From positions 1 to 64,000 of the forward strand of contig NZ_QQXK01000014.1 in NCBI RefSeq assembly GCF_003575975.1: a DNA stretch of 64,000 nt, read 5' to 3'. The DNA comes from Galactobacter valiniphilus (GTDB taxonomy: Bacteria; Actinomycetota; Actinomycetes; Actinomycetales; Micrococcaceae). Both the position numbers and the translations under genes were made by a program. The notes below the pieces were generated by a model. That model was not told the origin of the DNA. It was given only the letters and a program-made list of their open reading frames with translations, and did not search any database. Positions 16,111 through 25,758 of the stretch are shown piece by piece. Position 1 is the first letter of the stretch; the number at the start of each line of letters is the position of its first letter.

Positions 16111-17994
16111 TTAGTTCACCGAGGACTCGCCCAGCGTGACCGTGGCCGACTTCTGTGCGCCGTCGGAGTTCAGCCAGGTCAGCTCGACCTTGTCGCCCGG
16201 CTGGTGCCCGGCCAGGATCTCCTTGAGCGCCGCGTACGACTTCACGGACTGACCGTCCAGGCCGATGATCGTGTCGTTGGCCTTCAGACCCGACTTCGCC
16301 ACGGCGCCGCCGTCGATGATTTCCTGCACGGTCACGCCGTAACCGCCACCCACCTGACCGGTGTCGGAGGAGAGCACCGAGATGCCCAGGGCGGCGCCGC
16401 GGCCGATCTGGACGGTGTCGGAGGACTGGCCGTTCTTGATCTGCTCGGCGATCGAGAGCGCCTCGGAGATCGGGATCGCGTAGCCATCCACCGTGGCGGA
16501 GGTGTTGCCGGAGGACGCGGCGGTGGTCATGCCGACCACCTCGCCGGCGTCGTTGACAAGCGCGCCGCCGGAGTAGCCCGGCACCACATCGGCGTCCGTC
16601 TCGATGAGGTTGCTGAGCTTCTCGCCCTCGGAGGTTAGCTCCGACTGCGTGGTGATGGACTGCTGGGTCGCCGTGACGGAACCGCTGAGCTTGCGCAGGT
16701 ACCCCTCGCCGGAGGCGTTGCCCACGGCGTGGACGGTGTCACCCTTGCTGACGGAGCCGGAGGCCGTCTTGACGGTCTGCAGGCCGGAGGCGTTCTCCAG
16801 CTTCAGCAGCGCGACGTCGTGTGTGGAGTCGCGGCCCACCACGGTGGCGGTGTACTTCTTGCCCGTCGTGGAGTCGGTGACCTGCACCTTCGTGGAGGCC
16901 TCGACCACGTGGTAGTTCGTCAGAACGTAGCCGTCCGAGCTCAGGATCATGCCCGTGCCCGCGCCCTCGCCGCCGTTGAGCGTCGTGTCGATCATGACCA
17001 GGCCAGCCAGGCCGGAATCCAGCTTGGTGCCCTCCTCCACGGAGGAGTTGTTCCCCTGGTCGGTGGAGCCGTTGCCGTAGTCGCCGTAGGGCAGCTGCTG
17101 GAAGCGGCCGCCGCCGTCGGTGCCGTTTGAACCGTCGGAGCCGTCGCTTCCCTGGCCGTCCTGCGAGCCGTCGAAGGGGCTGATGCCGTTGCCGTTCTGG
17201 GAGTTTCCGTTCTGCGAGTTCCCAAAGGGATTGTTGTTGTTCTGGGCCTCGGCCTGCGCCTGCCCCTGCTCGATGCCGGCCTGGTGCCCAAACGCCCACC
17301 CGGGCACGGCGCCGAGCGTCACGGCGAGGGCGAGCGCGGCGCCCGCGGCGCCGAAGCGCAGGGCCTTGCGCTTGCGCGGGCTCATGGGCGCCTTCGCCGC
17401 CGGGGCGGCCTGGCTCCACGCCTGCGGGTAGGCATAGGGGTTCGACTGCTGCTGGCCCGGCGTCGCCTGCGGCGCCGTGGTCCAGGGGTTCGCGTAGGGG
17501 GCCTGCTGGCCCCAGGCGGTGCCCGACGGCGCGTGTTCGGACTGGGTGCCGTGGGCCGCCTGGGCGGCGGGGGCGTACGCCTGGGCCTGCGGGGCCGCGG
17601 GCTCCGCGCCGGTGGGGGCCTGGATGGGCTGCTGGTAGGGGGCAGCCTGCGCCGGCTCCTCGATCACGCGCTGCGGTTCGATGCGCTGTGTGGGCCCGGT
17701 GGGGAGCACCATGGGCTGGGCCATGGGGCGGGCGGCGTCGCCGGCGGCGGGTCCCGGCTGGGCCGGGCCGGCGGCCTCGGCGCCGGGGGTCGCCTCCAGG
17801 CGCTGCGTGGCATTCGGCTGTTGCACTGCTTCGGTGGCCGGCTCCGTGCCCGAGGCGGTCGACTCCGCCGGGGCTGCCTGCGCCGCGGCGCCGAGGCGCT
17901 GCGTGGCGGCGCTCTGCGCTGCCGCCTGCTCCGGCGCGGCCTGGGCCTCGGTGCCGTTGTCCTGGGGCTGCCCCTGCTGGTTCTGCTCGTTCAT
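16111..17994 (-). CDS. HtrA/DegP-type serine protease with PDZ domain, membrane-anchored
   Basis: Envelope quality-control protease of 627 residues. A long Ala/Gln/Pro-rich cytoplasmic tail (1 to about 205) precedes one transmembrane helix (LRFGAAGAALALAVTLGAVP), an extracytoplasmic Asn/Gly/Ser-rich linker, a trypsin-like domain with H362 (NYHVV), D393 (THDVALL) and S475 (GYSGGALV), and a C-terminal PDZ domain (about 535-620). The catalytic-serine motif reads GYSGG instead of the usual GNSGG, but the triad is complete. The ATG at 17994 follows CAGGAGGGACATC. It is divergent from the permease gene of the 5-oxoproline cluster. Confidence 0.9.
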   Translation of the reverse strand: MNEQNQQGQPQDNGTEAQAAPEQAAAQSAATQRLGAAAQAAPAESTASGTEPATEAVQQPNATQRLEATPGAEAAGPAQPGPAAGDAARPMAQPMVLPTGPTQRIEPQRVIEEPAQAAPYQQPIQAPTGAEPAAPQAQAYAPAAQAAHGTQSEHAPSGTAWGQQAPYANPWTTAPQATPGQQQSNPYAYPQAWSQAAPAAKAPMSPRKRKALRFGAAGAALALAVTLGAVPGWAFGHQAGIEQGQAQAEAQNNNNPFGNSQNGNSQNGNGISPFDGSQDGQGSDGSDGSNGTDGGGRFQQLPYGDYGNGSTDQGNNSSVEEGTKLDSGLAGLVMIDTTLNGGEGAGTGMILSSDGYVLTNYHVVEASTKVQVTDSTTGKKYTATVVGRDSTHDVALLKLENASGLQTVKTASGSVSKGDTVHAVGNASGEGYLRKLSGSVTATQQSITTQSELTSEGEKLSNLIETDADVVPGYSGGALVNDAGEVVGMTTAASSGNTSATVDGYAIPISEALSIAEQIKNGQSSDTVQIGRGAALGISVLSSDTGQVGGGYGVTVQEIIDGGAVAKSGLKANDTIIGLDGQSVKSYAALKEILAGHQPGDKVELTWLNSDGAQKSATVTLGESSVN

Positions 17995-18116
17995 GATGTC
18001 CCTCCTGAAGAACTTCTTGAGAAGAGTTCACCGGCCCGGCCGTTGAACGCTGTGTGGCCTCCCTGTGCCGATCCTGTGACCGCCAGGATCCCGCGACATG
18101 ACGGCTAAGCGCAAAG

Positions 18117-18127
18117 TTGTTCAACAA
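18117..18127. promoter_or_regulatory. GntR-type operator 1 (TTGTTCAACAA)
   Basis: Perfect 11-bp palindrome, identical to two other sites in this cluster. It lies about 90 bp upstream of the permease gene; its centre is 24 bp from the next copy. Confidence 0.8.
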
Positions 18128-18140
18128 TTTCTTGCCCAGA

Positions 18141-18151
18141 TTGTTCAACAA
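18141..18151. promoter_or_regulatory. GntR-type operator 2 (TTGTTCAACAA)
   Basis: Second identical palindrome in the permease promoter region, 59 bp before the ATG. The pair spacing would allow two dimers to bind. Confidence 0.8.
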
Positions 18152-18209
18152 CCGATAGAGTCCACCTCACATCACCCTGTGACACCGCTCACCCGACGCA
18201 AGGATTCCC

Positions 18210-19451
18210 ATGACGTCCTCTGCACCCACCCCGAAGGCCTCGACGGGCCCCGAAGCCAAGAAGCCGGGCGCCTCGCACCGCACCGCCCTTCTCGGAGCCA
18301 TGTTCCTCATGTCCACGAGCGCGATCGGCCCTGGCTTCATCACCCAGACCAGCGAGTTCACCGTGAAGCTGGGCGCCGCCTTCGCCTTCGCGATCCTCGT
18401 CTCGATCCTCGTGGACATCGCGGTGCAGCTGAACGTGTGGCGCGTCATCGGCGTCTCGGGCCTGCGCGCCCAGGACCTCGGCAACAAGGTGCTCCCGGGC
18501 GTTGGATGGGTGCTCTCCGCGCTCGTCTTTGTGGGCGGCCTCGTCTTCAACATCGGCAACGTGGCCGGCACGAGTCTCGGCTTCAACGCCATGACGGGCC
18601 TCGACCCCAAGCTCGGCGGCGCGCTCTCCGCGCTCATCGCCATCCTGGTGTTCGTTTCCAAGAAGGCGGGCGTGGCCCTCGACCGCATCGTGGTGGTGCT
18701 CGGCGCGCTCATGATCCTGCTCATGCTCTACGTGGCGATCGTCTCCGCCCCGCCCGTGGGTGAGGCCCTCAAGAACACGGTGCTGCCGGAGAAGATCGAC
18801 TTCCTCGTCATCACCACGCTGATCGGCGGCACGGTGGGCGGCTACATCACCTACGCCGGCGCCCACCGCATGCTGGACTCCGGCGTCAAGGGCGTGGACG
18901 CGGTCAAGGAGATCTCCAAGACTTCGATCCTCGGCATCATCGTCACGGGCGTCATGCGCGTCCTGCTCTTCCTCGCGATCCTCGGTGTGGTGGCCGGCGG
19001 CATGGCCCTCACGAGCGACAACAAGGCGGCCGAGGCCTTCCAGGCGGCCGCCGGAACCATCGGCCTGCGCATGTTTGGCGTGGTGCTCTGGGCCGCCGCC
19101 CTCACCTCGGTGATCGGCGCAGCCTACACGTCCATCTCCTTCGTCACGAAGCAGACCACGGCCCCGCGCACCCGCAACTGGCTCACGATCGCGTTCATCG
19201 CCGTCTCCGCCGTCATCTACCTGCTCATCGGCAAGGCCCCGCAGACCCTGCTGATCTTCGCCGGCGCCTTCAACGGCCTCATCCTGCCGATCGGCTTCGG
19301 CGTGCTGCTCTACGCGGCCTGGCGCCGCCGCGATCTGCTCCACGGCTACAAGTACCCGGCGTGGTTGCTCATCGTGGGCGTCCTGGCCTGGGCCCTGACC
19401 GTCTTCCTGGCCGTCCAGTCCATCAGCGGCATCGCCGCTCTGTTCAAGTGA
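18210..19451 (+). CDS. NRAMP-related permease, YcsG type (5-oxoproline cluster)
   Basis: A 413-residue membrane protein with about 11 helices, distantly related to NRAMP metal transporters. It has [14 protein letters not shown] in helix 1 in place of the metal-binding DPGN motif and lacks the MPH motif, so it is unlikely to move metals. In Bacillus the equivalent gene ycsG lies beside ycsI and the pxp (kip) genes, and the same set is found here. Uptake of 5-oxoproline or a related substrate is inferred. Two identical operator palindromes precede it, and the YcsI-like gene follows after 7 bp in the same transcript. Confidence 0.82.
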   Translation: MTSSAPTPKASTGPEAKKPGASHRTALLGAMFLMSTSAIGPGFITQTSEFTVKLGAAFAFAILVSILVDIAVQLNVWRVIGVSGLRAQDLGNKVLPGVGWVLSALVFVGGLVFNIGNVAGTSLGFNAMTGLDPKLGGALSALIAILVFVSKKAGVALDRIVVVLGALMILLMLYVAIVSAPPVGEALKNTVLPEKIDFLVITTLIGGTVGGYITYAGAHRMLDSGVKGVDAVKEISKTSILGIIVTGVMRVLLFLAILGVVAGGMALTSDNKAAEAFQAAAGTIGLRMFGVVLWAAALTSVIGAAYTSISFVTKQTTAPRTRNWLTIAFIAVSAVIYLLIGKAPQTLLIFAGAFNGLILPIGFGVLLYAAWRRRDLLHGYKYPAWLLIVGVLAWALTVFLAVQSISGIAALFK

Positions 19452-19458
19452 GGCACCC

Positions 19459-20295
19459 ATGACCCACGGCACCCAGCCCGGCCCCGCGGCGTCGGGCACC
19501 CCCACCGCCCCCGCGGCGCCCGGCCGCCTCTCCCCCGCCGAGGCCCGCGCGCTCTTCCGCGCGGGGCTCGTCACCCCGACGGCCGGGTACAGCGACGGCT
19601 ACGCCCAGGCCAACCTGCTGATCGTCCCGAAGGCTCAGGCCTTCGACGTGCTGCTTTTTGCCCAGCGCAACCCCAAGGCCTGCCCCGTGCTTGGCGTCCT
19701 GGACGCCGGCGAGACGAGCTCCGAGCTCCTGGCCGGCGGCGACATCCGCACCGACGTGCCTCGCTACACCGTCTACGAGGACGGCGTGCTCGTCGACTCG
19801 CCCACGGACTTGGGCGCCGTGTGGCGCGAGGACCTCGTGACGTTCATCCTCGGTTGCTCCTTCTCCTTCGAGGCGGCGCTGCGCGAGGGCGACGTGCCAG
19901 TGGCCCACATCGAACAGGGCGTCAACGTGCCGATGTTCCGCACCAACCGCGCGTGCGCGCCCGCCGGGTCCATGTCCGGCCCGCTCGTGGTCTCCATGCG
20001 CCCCATCCCCGCCTCCCAGGTGGCCGACGCCGTGCGCATCACCTCGCGCTACCCTGCCGTCCACGGCGCGCCCGTGCACGTGGGCGACCCGGAGGCGCTC
20101 GGCATTGAAGACCTCTCGCGCCCCGATTTCGGTGATCCGGTTCAGATCGCCGCGGGCACGGTCCCCGTGTTCTGGGCGTGCGGCGTGACGCCGCAGGCGG
20201 CGGTCATGCAGTCCAAGCCGGCGCTCGCGATCGGCCACGCACCCGGCCACATGCTGATCACCGACCTCAAGAACTCGGCGCTGCAGCTGCCGTAG
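19459..20295 (+). CDS. YcsI/D-glutamate cyclase-like family protein (DUF1445)
   Basis: A 278-residue cytosolic protein of the family annotated as putative hydro-lyase or D-glutamate cyclase, which interconverts D-glutamate and 5-oxo-D-proline in characterised members. Family stretches include [20 protein letters not shown], the region around [23 protein letters not shown]-type text near the C-terminus ([12 protein letters not shown]) and the end [11 protein letters not shown]. Its Pro/Ala-rich N-terminus carries a near-copy of the recurring motif. It is co-transcribed with the permease and supplies an enzymatic link to 5-oxoproline metabolism. Confidence 0.85.
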   Translation: MTHGTQPGPAASGTPTAPAAPGRLSPAEARALFRAGLVTPTAGYSDGYAQANLLIVPKAQAFDVLLFAQRNPKACPVLGVLDAGETSSELLAGGDIRTDVPRYTVYEDGVLVDSPTDLGAVWREDLVTFILGCSFSFEAALREGDVPVAHIEQGVNVPMFRTNRACAPAGSMSGPLVVSMRPIPASQVADAVRITSRYPAVHGAPVHVGDPEALGIEDLSRPDFGDPVQIAAGTVPVFWACGVTPQAAVMQSKPALAIGHAPGHMLITDLKNSALQLP

Positions 20296-20313
20296 GCGGT
20301 CCGTTCGCTTTTT

Positions 20314-20376
20314 CCGCGTCCTCCTGGACTTTCCGAGCACTCGAGTGCACGGATCGTTCAGGAGGGCGCGGTTTTT
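20314..20376 (+). terminator. Terminator after the YcsI-like gene
   Basis: Arms 20314-20328 and 20357-20371 pair with one mismatch, and the right arm is followed by five T (20372-20376), a classic intrinsic terminator. A second GC hairpin without T-run sits at about 20434-20462 at the end of the GntR gene. Confidence 0.75.
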
Positions 20377-20447
20377 CGTGGGTGGGGCTGGAAGCGCCGG
20401 GCCCGGCTCCGCGGCCCGGTTTCGGTGCACGACGACGCCCGGGCGCC

Positions 20448-21101
20448 TCAGGCGCGGGCGTCGCGTTCCAGGTGCCCCAGGAGTTCGGCCTCCGCCTGGT
20501 CGAGGTACTCGCGCATCGTCTCGGCCGCCTGCGCGCGCTCGCCCCGGCCGAGCAGCTCCACGAGCCGCGCGTTGAGCAGGACGTACTGGGTGTGGAAGTC
20601 GGGCTGGTCGTGCATGGCAAAGAAGACGAGGCGCATGCGGGCCAGCACGCGCTCCATCATCTCGGTGACCCCGTCGGAGGCGTTGAGCCCCACGATGATG
20701 CGGTGCAGCTCCTGGTTGGCGGCGGCCATGGCCGGGACGTCCGCGCGTTCCTTGGCGGCCAGCGCGCGGGTCACGATCGACTCCATGCGCTCCACGGTGC
20801 CCTCGGGCACGGGTGCCCAGAGCAGGGCCGCCGGCTCCACCACCCGGCGCACCGCGTAGATCTCCCGCACGCCGTCGGCACCCGGCGAGGCAACGAAGAC
20901 CCCGCGGTTGGGGATGCGTTCCACGAGGCCGTGCGCGGCCAGCGCGGTGAAGGCCTCGCGCAAGGTGTTGCGGGAGACCTCGAGTTCGCCGGCGAGCTGC
21001 TGCTCGGCGAGCTTGGCGCCGGGCAGGAGGGTGCCGGCCTCGATGCGCTCGCGCAGGCGCTGGGTCACCCAGGAGGTGGTGTGGGCGTGGGGTGCGTTCA
21101 C
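20448..21101 (-). CDS. GntR-family transcriptional regulator (FCD type)
   Basis: A 217-residue regulator with an N-terminal winged helix (TQRLRERIEAGTLLPGAKLA, then ELEVSRNTLREAFTALAAHG) and an all-helical FCD effector domain (about 80-215) with metal/carboxylate-ligand residues in ELHRIIVGLN and LLNARLVELL. FCD regulators respond to small organic acids. It lies inside the 5-oxoproline cluster between its two arms and is the natural candidate to bind the three TTGTTCAACAA palindromes. Two GTG starts (21107, 21101) follow GGGAGG; 21101 has the better 8-nt spacing. Confidence 0.85.
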   Translation of the reverse strand: MNAPHAHTTSWVTQRLRERIEAGTLLPGAKLAEQQLAGELEVSRNTLREAFTALAAHGLVERIPNRGVFVASPGADGVREIYAVRRVVEPAALLWAPVPEGTVERMESIVTRALAAKERADVPAMAAANQELHRIIVGLNASDGVTEMMERVLARMRLVFFAMHDQPDFHTQYVLLNARLVELLGRGERAQAAETMREYLDQAEAELLGHLERDARA

Positions 21102-21219
21102 CCTCACAGCCTCCCACGAAGCGAGTCGACTGCCCGCCATCGCGACGCCGTGCCTCGGGGCCCGCACGCCTCCGGCCGCCGGGCGTCGGGCCGCAGCGCG
21201 CCGCCCAGCGAACCGCGCC

Positions 21220-22080
21220 TCAGCCCCGCTCGCCCCGGCCGGCCCACTCCCGCACCGTCACGGGATCGATCGTCACGGGCTCCACCCCGCCTGCCGCGCC
21301 GATCACCGCCTCGCCGCGGGGACCGCCGGGGATCAGCCCGCCGGAGGCGATCGCCTTCCCGAAGAGGGGTAGCTCCCAGACAACGCGCGGGCGGCGGCCG
21401 CCCACCGTGCCGCGCACGGCGGCGATGCTCCGCGCGAGCTCCGCGCCCGTGGCGACCTCCGGCCCGCGGATGTCCACGGATCGGACCGGCGGAAGGGTGT
21501 CCTCCGCCGCGTCCCGTTCGGCCGTCGCGGCGACGAACTCGGCCACGGAGGCCGCGCTGACCGCCGCCATGCGCATGGTTGGCAGGAGCGCGGCCGGGCC
21601 GAGGGGGATCATCGAGACCATCTGGTCCACGAGCTCGAACCACTGCGTCGAGTGGACAATCGTGGCGGGCGCGCCCTCGGCGGCGCGGCCCGTGGCGGCC
21701 GCCGTCGCCGCGTCCACATAGGCCGCCTCCTGCTCCGCCTTGCCCGCGTAGTAGCCGTGACGCCGGTGCACCTCGGGCTCGGAAGCCCCGGCGATGGAGA
21801 CCACCACCACGCGCTTGACCCCTGCGCGGGCCGCCGCCGCCGCCACGGTGCGCGCGGTCCCGCCGAAGAAGGCGCGCGCCTTCGTTGCACTCATCCCCTG
21901 GAAATTGAGCGCGTCCACGACGACGTCCACGCCCGCCAGCGCGGCGTCGAGCCCCTCGCCCGTGAGCGCGTCCACCCCGTCGCGGCGCCCCAGTGCCGCC
22001 ACCTCGTGCCCGCGTTGCCTCAGCGCTCCTGCCACCAAGGTGCCGAGCGTGCCGCGTCCCCCCAGAATCGCCATGCGCAT
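21220..22080 (-). CDS. NAD(P)-binding atypical short-chain dehydrogenase (NmrA-like)
   Basis: A 286-residue protein opening with the dinucleotide-binding glycine motif GGRGTLGTLVAGALRQRG, then DVVVDALNFQG and KRVVVVSIAG, typical of atypical SDR/NmrA proteins, which may be reductases or redox sensors. A YYAGKAEQE stretch stands at the position of the SDR YxxxK pair. The ATG at 22080 lies 7 nt after a -10 hexamer (leaderless). It sits between the GntR gene and the biotin carboxylase operon but has its own promoter and a terminator before it, so it may not belong to the pathway. Confidence 0.78.
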   Translation of the reverse strand: MRMAILGGRGTLGTLVAGALRQRGHEVAALGRRDGVDALTGEGLDAALAGVDVVVDALNFQGMSATKARAFFGGTARTVAAAAARAGVKRVVVVSIAGASEPEVHRRHGYYAGKAEQEAAYVDAATAAATGRAAEGAPATIVHSTQWFELVDQMVSMIPLGPAALLPTMRMAAVSAASVAEFVAATAERDAAEDTLPPVRSVDIRGPEVATGAELARSIAAVRGTVGGRRPRVVWELPLFGKAIASGGLIPGGPRGEAVIGAAGGVEPVTIDPVTVREWAGRGERG

Positions 22081-22087
22081 GCGGGGA

Positions 22088-22093
22088 ACGCTA
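22088..22093 (-). promoter_or_regulatory. Leaderless -10 (TAGCGT) of the NmrA-like gene
   Basis: Minus-strand TAGCGT, 7 nt before the ATG at 22080. Confidence 0.6.
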
Positions 22094-22139
22094 GCACCGG
22101 CCGGCCGCCGCGACGCAGCGGCTCGGCGCCAACGAAAAG

Positions 22140-22198
22140 TCACGCCCTCCGCGTTTCCTCACCGTCCAGATCCCGGTGAGAACGCGCGGAGGGCGTGA
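22140..22198 (-). terminator. Terminator of the pxp-accC operon
   Basis: Perfect 14-bp outer stem (22140-22153 with 22185-22198) enclosing a second inner stem (CTCACCG with CGGTGAG). It lies 22 bp beyond the end of the biotin carboxylase gene. Confidence 0.8.
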
Positions 22199-22219
22199 GA
22201 GAACGCGGGCGGGGTGCAG

Positions 22220-23974
22220 CTATTCGACGCGAGCGAGCTCCTGGCCGCGGCGCACGGCCTCGCCCGCGGCGAGCGGGGCCAGGCGCACCACGCCGGAGCG
22301 CTTCGCCGTCACGACGGTCTCCATCTTCATGGCTTCGACGGCGGCGATCGGGTCCCCCGCCTCCACCGCGGCCCCGTCCCGGACCTTCCACGCGGCCAAG
22401 GTGCCGTCCACCGGGGCCGTGACCGAGGCGTCGTCGGGCGCTGGGGCGCCCTGGCCCGTGCCCGACGGCGCGGCCTCGCCACCCAGCCCCGCGCCGGCCT
22501 GGGCGGCGACGCCCAGGAGCGAGGTGAGGGCGGCGGGCAGGCCCAGGCGCACGGCGCGGCCGTCCACGTCGATGGTGAACTCGGCGCGCGAGCCGTCCGG
22601 CGCGAGCGCCACCTGGTCCGATGCTTCGAGGCGCGCGGTGAAGTCGCGTTCGATCCAGCCCGTGTCCACGCGGTAGGGCTCGGAGGTGAAGTCCTCGTCG
22701 CGCACCACGGCGCGGTGGAACGGGAGCACGGTCGGCAGGCCCTCGATGCGGAACTCGTCGAGCGCCAGGCGGGCGCGCTTGAGCGCCTGCTCGCGGTTCT
22801 CGCCCGTGATGATGAGCTTGGCCATGAGCGAGTCGTACTGCGGCGGCACCGCGTCGCCGGCCAGCACGCCCGTGTCGAGGCGGACGGCGTGGCCGAAGGG
22901 CGCCTGGAAGCCCGTGACCGGGCCCGGCGTGGGCAGGAAGCCGAGGGCCGGGTCCTCGGCGTTGATGCGGAACTCGAAGGCGTGGCCGATCGGCTCGGGG
23001 TCGCGCTCCAGGGAGAGCCACTCGCCCGCCGCGATGCGGAACTGCTCGCGGACCAGGTCCACGCCCGTGGTGGCCTCGGTGACCGGATGCTCCACCTGCA
23101 GGCGCGTGTTGACCTCGAGGAAGGAGACGAGGCCGTCCGCCGCCACCATGAACTCGACGGTGCCGGCGCCCACGTAGCCCACCTCGGAGCAGATGCGGCG
23201 CGAGGCCTCGTGGATGGAGGCCCGCTGCTCCTCGCTCAGGAACGGCGCGGGGGCCTCCTCGACGAGCTTCTGGTTGCGGCGCTGCAGCGAGCAATCGCGC
23301 GTGCCGACGACCACCACGTTGCCGTGGGCGTCGGCCACGACCTGGGCCTCGACGTGGCGCGGGCGATCGAGGAAGCGCTCAACGAAGCACTCGCCCCGAC
23401 CGAAGGCCACCACGGCCTCGCGGGTTGCGGAGTCGAAGGCGTCCTGTACGTCCTCGAGCCGGTGGATCACCTTCATGCCGCGGCCGCCGCCGCCGAAGGC
23501 CGCCTTGATGATGATCGGCAGGCCGTGCTCCTCGGCGAACGCGCGCACCTCGGCCGCCGTGGAGACCGGGCCGTCGGAGCCGGGGGCCAGCGGGGCGCCC
23601 ACGCGCTGGGCCAGCTCGCGCGCGCTGACCTTGTTGCCGAGCGTGCGGATGGCATCCGGGCCGGGGCCGATCCACGTCAGGCCGGCGTCCAGGACGGCCT
23701 GCGCAAAGTCGGCGTTCTCGGAGAGGAAGCCGTAGCCGGGGTGCACGGCGTCCGCGCCGGAGCGCTTGGCCACGTCCAGCAGCTTGGCGATGTCCAGGTA
23801 GGTCTCGGCTCCCGTGCTGCCGTGCAGCGCGTACGCCTCGTCGGCGAGGCGCACGTGCAGCGCGTCGGCGTCCGGGTCGGAGTAGACCGCCACCGAGGAC
23901 AGGTTGGCGTCCAGGCAGGCGCGGATCACGCGCACGGCGATCTCGCCGCGGTTGGCGATGAGGACCTTCTTCAC
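22220..23974 (-). CDS. Biotin carboxylase fused to biotin carboxyl carrier domain
   Basis: A 584-residue acyl-CoA-carboxylase alpha-type subunit. The N-terminal biotin carboxylase part (about 1-450) has [17 protein letters not shown], the ATP-grasp glycine loop [18 protein letters not shown]-type text ([11 protein letters not shown]) and [17 protein letters not shown] low-complexity linker (carrying a recurring-motif copy) leads to a C-terminal biotinyl domain with biotin-accepting K550 in EAMKMET. The start overlaps the PxpBC stop (ATGA). It is shorter than typical actinobacterial AccA (about 590-670 residues) but complete. No carboxyltransferase gene is near, so its acceptor, perhaps a 5-oxoproline-related acid, is unknown. 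Confidence 0.88.
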   Translation of the reverse strand: MKKVLIANRGEIAVRVIRACLDANLSSVAVYSDPDADALHVRLADEAYALHGSTGAETYLDIAKLLDVAKRSGADAVHPGYGFLSENADFAQAVLDAGLTWIGPGPDAIRTLGNKVSARELAQRVGAPLAPGSDGPVSTAAEVRAFAEEHGLPIIIKAAFGGGGRGMKVIHRLEDVQDAFDSATREAVVAFGRGECFVERFLDRPRHVEAQVVADAHGNVVVVGTRDCSLQRRNQKLVEEAPAPFLSEEQRASIHEASRRICSEVGYVGAGTVEFMVAADGLVSFLEVNTRLQVEHPVTEATTGVDLVREQFRIAAGEWLSLERDPEPIGHAFEFRINAEDPALGFLPTPGPVTGFQAPFGHAVRLDTGVLAGDAVPPQYDSLMAKLIITGENREQALKRARLALDEFRIEGLPTVLPFHRAVVRDEDFTSEPYRVDTGWIERDFTARLEASDQVALAPDGSRAEFTIDVDGRAVRLGLPAALTSLLGVAAQAGAGLGGEAAPSGTGQGAPAPDDASVTAPVDGTLAAWKVRDGAAVEAGDPIAAVEAMKMETVVTAKRSGVVRLAPLAAGEAVRRGQELARVE

Positions 23975-25758
23975 TTGGCTGCTCCTTGGGTGGCGGCGGT
24001 GGCGGCGGGGGTCGGGGGCGCCTCGAAGAGGCGGAGGCGGACGGGGGTGCCGGGCGGCAGCTGCGCCGCGAGCGCGACGTCGGCGGGCAGCACCACCGCG
24101 ATGACGGGGTAGCCGCCGGTCACGGGGTGATCGGCGAGGAAGAGGACGGGCAGGCCGGAGGGCGGGACCTGCAGCGAGCCCGCGACGACGCCCTCGCTCG
24201 CGAGTTCGCCCCCGCGGATCCTGGCCAGCGGTTCCTGCTCGCCGGCGGCCGGGTCGAGCTCAAGGCGAGCGCCGACGCGATCCGACTGCGCCGTCACGCG
24301 CCAGGCCGTGGATTCAAGGGCGGCAAGACCCTCGGGGCCGAACCAGTCGTCGCGCGGGCCGGGGATCGCGCGGAGGGTCACGGCCTCGCCGGGGTTCGGG
24401 AGGGCGGTCGCGGCCGGTTCCGGATGCCCGACGACGCGTCCGGGCTGGGGTGCCAGCACGGCCAGTTCCTGCCCGGCCGCGAGGGGCGCCGGGCCGAGGC
24501 CCGAGAGCGTGTCGGTGGAGGCGCTGCCCAGTTCCGCGGGCGCGGCAAAGCCGCCGCGCACGGCGACGTAGCCGCGCAGGCCGGCCGCCGGGGCACCGAG
24601 CGTGAGCGTCTCGCCGGCGCGCAGGACAAAGGGCGCCAAGGGCTCGACGGCGCGGGGCACGGCAGGGCGCGAGCCGTCGGCCGGGGCCACGCTGGCCGCG
24701 CCGATCGCTCCGGTCAGCGCCAGCACCACGGTGTGCTCGGCGCGCAGCGCGAGCCCGCCGAGGAGGGTCTCGAGCACCACGGCGCCGGCCGGGTTGCCGA
24801 CGAGGCGGTTGGCCTGCGCGGCGCTCGGGCGGTCGGCGGCGCCGGAGACCGTCACGCCGAGGTCGCCGCGGCCTGGGCGGCCGAGATCCTGGAAAGCGGT
24901 AAGCAGCCCCGGCGAGAGGACCGTGAGGGCGGGCGACGCGGCGGCCTTTGTCCCGGCTTCTGGCGTCTCGGCGGCGAGCGTGCCGGCGGGCAGATCGGCC
25001 GCGGGCCGTTCCGCCTGCGCAGCCGGTGGCCCGGCGGACGCCTGAGTCTCCCCCGCGCTCGCGGCCGCGGCCTCCGAGGTGACCAGGGCGGCGTCGCGCA
25101 GCGGGACAAAGCTGACCACGTCGCCGGGCGCGATGAGCGCCGGGCGCTCGCGGGCGCTGTCCCACAGGACGGCGTCGGTGGTGCCGAGCAGCTGCCAGCC
25201 GCCGGGCGATTGACGCGGGTACGCGGCGGAGAAGCGGCCGGCGAGGGCCACGGATCCGGCGGGGACGGCGGTGCGAGGGGAGCTGCGACGGGGCACGTCG
25301 AGCACCGGGTCGCCGCCCGTGAGGTAGGTGAAGCCGGGGGCGAAGCCGCCGAAGGCACCCGTCCAGGGCGTGCCCGTGTGTGCGGCGATGACGCCCTCGA
25401 CGCTCAGGCCCGTGAGGCGCGCGAGCTCCTCGAGATCCTCGCCGTCGTAGCGGACGCCGATCGTGTGGGCGCGGGGCGCCGCGGCGGCGGCCTCGCCGGG
25501 GCGGCGTTGGCCCACGCGCCGGGCGGCGGCCGCGGCGTGCTCGGGGGTGTCGAAGCGCAGGAGCACCGTGGTCGCGGCGGCGAGCGCCTCGAGCTGCCCG
25601 GGCAGCGGGCGGGCCAGGAGCTCGGCGTGCCAGGCCATGGCGGCGGCGAGGCCCTCGACCTCGAGGAGGAGGGCCGAGGGGCCGGCGGGGAGGAAGCGCG
25701 GGGCTGCCCGCGGCGCGCCCGAGCCGGGCACGGCGCCGTCGTGCTGGTGGGGGCTCAC
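23971..25758 (-). CDS. 5-oxoprolinase subunits PxpB-PxpC fusion
   Basis: A 595-residue fusion of the two ATP-dependent 5-oxoprolinase subunits. The PxpB/KipI-like half (about 20-225) shows the family stretch [19 protein letters not shown] linker rich in Ala/Glu/Pro (about 230-270) follows. The PxpC/KipA-like half (about 275-590) begins [15 protein letters not shown] and contains [10 protein letters not shown] and [20 protein letters not shown]. With PxpA it hydrolyses 5-oxoproline to glutamate using ATP. It overlaps pxpA (GTGA) and the biotin carboxylase gene (ATGA), forming a fully coupled three-gene operon. Confidence 0.9.
   Translation of the reverse strand: MSPHQHDGAVPGSGAPRAAPRFLPAGPSALLLEVEGLAAAMAWHAELLARPLPGQLEALAAATTVLLRFDTPEHAAAAARRVGQRRPGEAAAAAPRAHTIGVRYDGEDLEELARLTGLSVEGVIAAHTGTPWTGAFGGFAPGFTYLTGGDPVLDVPRRSSPRTAVPAGSVALAGRFSAAYPRQSPGGWQLLGTTDAVLWDSARERPALIAPGDVVSFVPLRDAALVTSEAAAASAGETQASAGPPAAQAERPAADLPAGTLAAETPEAGTKAAASPALTVLSPGLLTAFQDLGRPGRGDLGVTVSGAADRPSAAQANRLVGNPAGAVVLETLLGGLALRAEHTVVLALTGAIGAASVAPADGSRPAVPRAVEPLAPFVLRAGETLTLGAPAAGLRGYVAVRGGFAAPAELGSASTDTLSGLGPAPLAAGQELAVLAPQPGRVVGHPEPAATALPNPGEAVTLRAIPGPRDDWFGPEGLAALESTAWRVTAQSDRVGARLELDPAAGEQEPLARIRGGELASEGVVAGSLQVPPSGLPVLFLADHPVTGGYPVIAVVLPADVALAAQLPPGTPVRLRLFEAPPTPAATAATQGAAK

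Noticed and set aside
18210-19451. YcsG-like permease as a second manganese transporter
   Set aside because: It lacks the DPGN and MPH metal motifs seen in mntH, and its neighbours and operators belong to 5-oxoproline metabolism.
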